Shown: positions 50,161 through 52,297 of the stretch, piece by piece
Layout: each line of letters opens with the position of its first letter
Numbering within the stretch: the stretch's first letter is position 1
NCBI GenBank assembly: GCA_945890895.1
Contig: CAMDDG010000014.1
Coordinates: 1 to 52,297 of the forward strand
DNA from: Chitinophaga pinensis
Lineage (GTDB): Bacteria; Bacteroidota; Bacteroidia; NS11-12g; UBA955
Length of the DNA: 52,297 nt
Direction of reading: 5' to 3'
Translations under genes and position numbers: made by a program
Notes under the pieces: model-generated
The model's input: the letters and a program-made list of their open reading frames with translations, nothing else
What the model was told of the DNA's origin: nothing
The model's database searches: none

Positions 50161-52116
50161 TTATTTAACAAATACTTTGATTGAATCTTGAGCGTTGTTG
50201 CTAGATACAACTACAGTGTATAAACCTACAGCCATACCATCAACTTTAACTGAATCACCAGAAACAGTCATAGTTTTAACCAATTTACCACTCATATCAA
50301 ATACTTTAACATCGCTGATTTGGTTTTTAACAACACCTTCGATGCTAACGTTAATCATACCTTCAGAAGGATTGATTGCGTTTAATTCGATACCAGAAGT
50401 TGCAAAATCAACATTGCTGTTTGAATTGTTGTTGTTAGAACCACCGAAAGGAGTAGCAACTGAACAATAATCTTGTGAAGGATCTAATTCCATACCGTTG
50501 ATTTCAGCAGAAAGGATACCACGGAAAGAGAAATCTTTAATTAAACCAGTTACACGAGCATCTAAAGTATCGTTAGAACCGAAACCTGAACCTTGGCTGA
50601 TCAAAGCGTTAGCATAGAAACCGTAGTCAGAAGCAAATGTAGCGTATTTCTTAACTGTACTGATAGTTGGGTAAACACCTTGACCTACAGTAACGTTGTA
50701 ACCAATGTTTTTGATGTTATCAGAAGCACCTTTGAAGTTAGATGTTTGGTAGTAACGAATCCAGTTGTCTTTGTTATCTTTAGGGAATGTGTTAGCTGAG
50801 TTAAAGTAAGTAACGCTGCTACCTACAGTCATATCGTTTACGCAATAGTTCCAAGCATTGAATGCAAACTGAGGACCCCAAGCTGAATCTAAATTATTAG
50901 CAGTGTTTTGATCATCAATATGGAACGCTTGATCGTATCCGTGTACAATTGAATTGAAAATACGAGCAGAAGCGTTTTTATCGATTGAGAAACCAGTCAT
51001 AGATCTTTCGTTAGAAGAAGCACCTTTAAATACATAAGATTTACCTACGATAGCACGAGCACCAAATGCTGATACGTTAGTGATAACAGGCATTGTTTTA
51101 CGAGGGTGGTTGTTATTCTTGTTAGAGATTTCAGCCAAACGTGAACGAGATACGTCACGAGAAGCAGTATCTAAACGGTAAACCAAAACGTTTTGGATTG
51201 TTCCTTGGTAACCACCGTCAAAATCTAAATCGTCATCCAAAGTATTTAAAATGAACATGTTTTTAACGTTAACTGCACCACCGAAAATTTCGATAGCATC
51301 GTCGTTTGCGTAAGCAACTTGTAAATTTTTCATTACAGTATTGTAACCAACACCGTACAAAGAGAATGAATTCAATTCATTACCAGAACCAGATGCACCT
51401 ACGTTCAAACCAGCGTAGTTAACCTGTACATAAGTATATGCACCTGAATTATCCGCTTCTTGATTACCACCCACTAAGTAAGGTCTTTTTTGATCCAAAC
51501 CTTCGATGTATGACATACTGCCACTTCTACCAGCCCAAGCGCCATTGGTTACGTCACCAGCGATAGGAGCTCTACCAGTAATAACAACACCTCCCCAATC
51601 TCCACGATTACGTGTAGATTCAGCTGATGTGAAAATTACAGGTGAGTTAGAAGTACCTGATGCATAAACACGAGATTTTGGCAATTGTACAAATGCTGAA
51701 AACGTTGTGTGAGAACCATAAATGATAGTACCAGCTGGGATGTTCATAGTAACACCAGAATCGATGTGAACAGTACCTGGCAAATAGTAACATGGCTTAG
51801 TTAAGGTAATTGTAGTACCTGATACAGTCCAAGGACCAGACGTAGTTAATTTACCACGAGTGTGACGACCAGCGTACTGAGTAGTTCTGTAACCATTCAA
51901 GTGACCACCGTGACGAACAGTGTTTTGAGAGTTAGCATCACGACCTACGTGGAAAGTAGTGTCTAATACCGTACAACCACAACTAACATACGTGTTTTTG
52001 ATGTTACTCAAATCCACTTCTTGACCAATGCGAGCTAACGCAAAGGTGTCTGCATTTTGAGCTGATGCAATACCAGCAAATGCAAATGAAACTAACGAGA
52101 AAAATAATTTTTTCAT
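50161..52116 (-). CDS. T9SS-secreted right-handed beta-helix surface protein
   Basis: A 651-residue protein with signal peptide (FFSLVSFAFAGIASAQ). After about 75 residues comes a parallel beta-helix body recognisable from GTIIYGSHTTFSAFVQL, RGDWGGVVITGRAPI and the repeated short turns such as NVKNMFILNTLDDDLDFDG and ISNKNNNHPRK. The acidic DDDLDFDGG could bind calcium. The end (GIELNAINPSEGMINVSIEG to DSIKVFVK) is a T9SS type A sorting domain. Codons such as GGT, GTT, CGT and AAC are used heavily, which suggests a highly expressed protein. It lies upstream of the TBDR operon, separated by a hairpin. Enzyme activity is not shown; adhesion or ligand capture is possible. Confidence 0.82.
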   Translation of the reverse strand: MKKLFFSLVSFAFAGIASAQNADTFALARIGQEVDLSNIKNTYVSCGCTVLDTTFHVGRDANSQNTVRHGGHLNGYRTTQYAGRHTRGKLTTSGPWTVSGTTITLTKPCYYLPGTVHIDSGVTMNIPAGTIIYGSHTTFSAFVQLPKSRVYASGTSNSPVIFTSAESTRNRGDWGGVVITGRAPIAGDVTNGAWAGRSGSMSYIEGLDQKRPYLVGGNQEADNSGAYTYVQVNYAGLNVGASGSGNELNSFSLYGVGYNTVMKNLQVAYANDDAIEIFGGAVNVKNMFILNTLDDDLDFDGGYQGTIQNVLVYRLDTASRDVSRSRLAEISNKNNNHPRKTMPVITNVSAFGARAIVGKSYVFKGASSNERSMTGFSIDKNASARIFNSIVHGYDQAFHIDDQNTANNLDSAWGPQFAFNAWNYCVNDMTVGSSVTYFNSANTFPKDNKDNWIRYYQTSNFKGASDNIKNIGYNVTVGQGVYPTISTVKKYATFASDYGFYANALISQGSGFGSNDTLDARVTGLIKDFSFRGILSAEINGMELDPSQDYCSVATPFGGSNNNNSNSNVDFATSGIELNAINPSEGMINVSIEGVVKNQISDVKVFDMSGKLVKTMTVSGDSVKVDGMAVGLYTVVVSSNNAQDSIKVFVK

Positions 52117-52123
52117 GATGTCA

Positions 52124-52150
52124 CAAAACTAGACCTGCTTCATTTCGCAA
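52124..52150 (-). promoter_or_regulatory. Possible promoter of the beta-helix protein gene with very short leader
   Basis: On the minus strand, TAGTTTTG (52131-52124) matches the -7 consensus TAnnTTTG and TTG (52150-52148) lies 16 bp upstream, about the usual spacing. The box ends 7 bp before the ATG at 52116, so the mRNA leader would be nearly absent. The remaining DNA to 52297 is AT-rich with no gene supported. Confidence 0.45.
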
Positions 52151-52297
52151 CAGTTAATGGAATATGAAGAAAAAATGAATTATTGGATTTAGGTAAAATT
52201 TGAAAATTGAAATGATGAATTTCTATTTTAAGCGATTGTAAATTAGTGAATTGCGTTTTGCATATTAATAAAAAGTTAAAATAAAAATAAAAAAATA

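Overview
The window looks like chromosomal DNA of a free-living or host-associated member of the Bacteroidota (Flavobacteriia/Sphingobacteriia type). The evidence is a dcw cluster in the usual Bacteroidota order with mraZ first, several secreted proteins ending in type IX secretion (T9SS) type A sorting domains, a TonB-dependent receptor next to a lipoprotein, AT-rich DNA, almost no Shine-Dalgarno sequences and TAnnTTTG-type promoter boxes.

Layout. (1) 1-5806, minus strand: mraZ-rsmH-ftsL-like-ftsI-murE-mraY, the start of the division and cell-wall cluster, with every junction after mraZ-rsmH tight or overlapping. Upstream of mraZ (5846-6014) lie TGGG repeats in 10-nt phase that fit MraZ operators. 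(2) 6072-10799, plus strand: a small outer-membrane-type protein, lipA, and a large T9SS-secreted protein with sortilin/BNR-like repeats, closed by a strong hairpin. (3) 10987-15302: a minus-strand ECF sigma factor / membrane anti-sigma factor / dapF operon, divergent from a plus-strand HtrA/DegP protease; this resembles an envelope-stress module. (4) 15425-15552: a 16-bp tandem repeat, then dnaB (minus strand) with an unusual low-complexity tail.

(5) 17789-41016, plus strand: about 23 kb and 22 genes in one direction for a cell-surface polysaccharide. A winged-helix regulator comes first. Precursor genes include a TviB/WbpO-type dehydrogenase and WbpP/TviC-type epimerase (predicted UDP-GalNAcA), a DegT aminotransferase, and a block with a DRE-TIM aldolase fused to an extra domain, a KdsB-like cytidylyltransferase, a HAD phosphatase and a polysialyltransferase-like glycosyltransferase. 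That block is the best candidate for an undescribed route to a CMP-activated ulosonic acid. The cluster also has three GT2/GT4 glycosyltransferases, a Wzx flippase, an EpsG-like polymerase, three sulfotransferases, two paralogous NodB-like deacetylases without signal peptides, a sugar-transfer-associated ATP-grasp protein, a secreted DUF4838-type protein and a NeuD/PglD-like acetyltransferase. No initiating phosphoglycosyltransferase and no Wza/Wzc export genes are in the window.

(6) 41044-52131, minus strand: a surface-protein locus. A right-handed beta-helix T9SS protein that appears codon-adapted (50161-52116) is followed, after a perfect 23-bp hairpin, by a four-gene operon. That operon encodes a T9SS protein, a lipoprotein, a TonB-dependent receptor and a second T9SS protein that is a longer paralogue of the first. 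The two paralogues flank the receptor/lipoprotein pair, which suggests a dedicated surface binding or uptake system of unknown substrate.

All calls come from reading sequence motifs; no database search was run.
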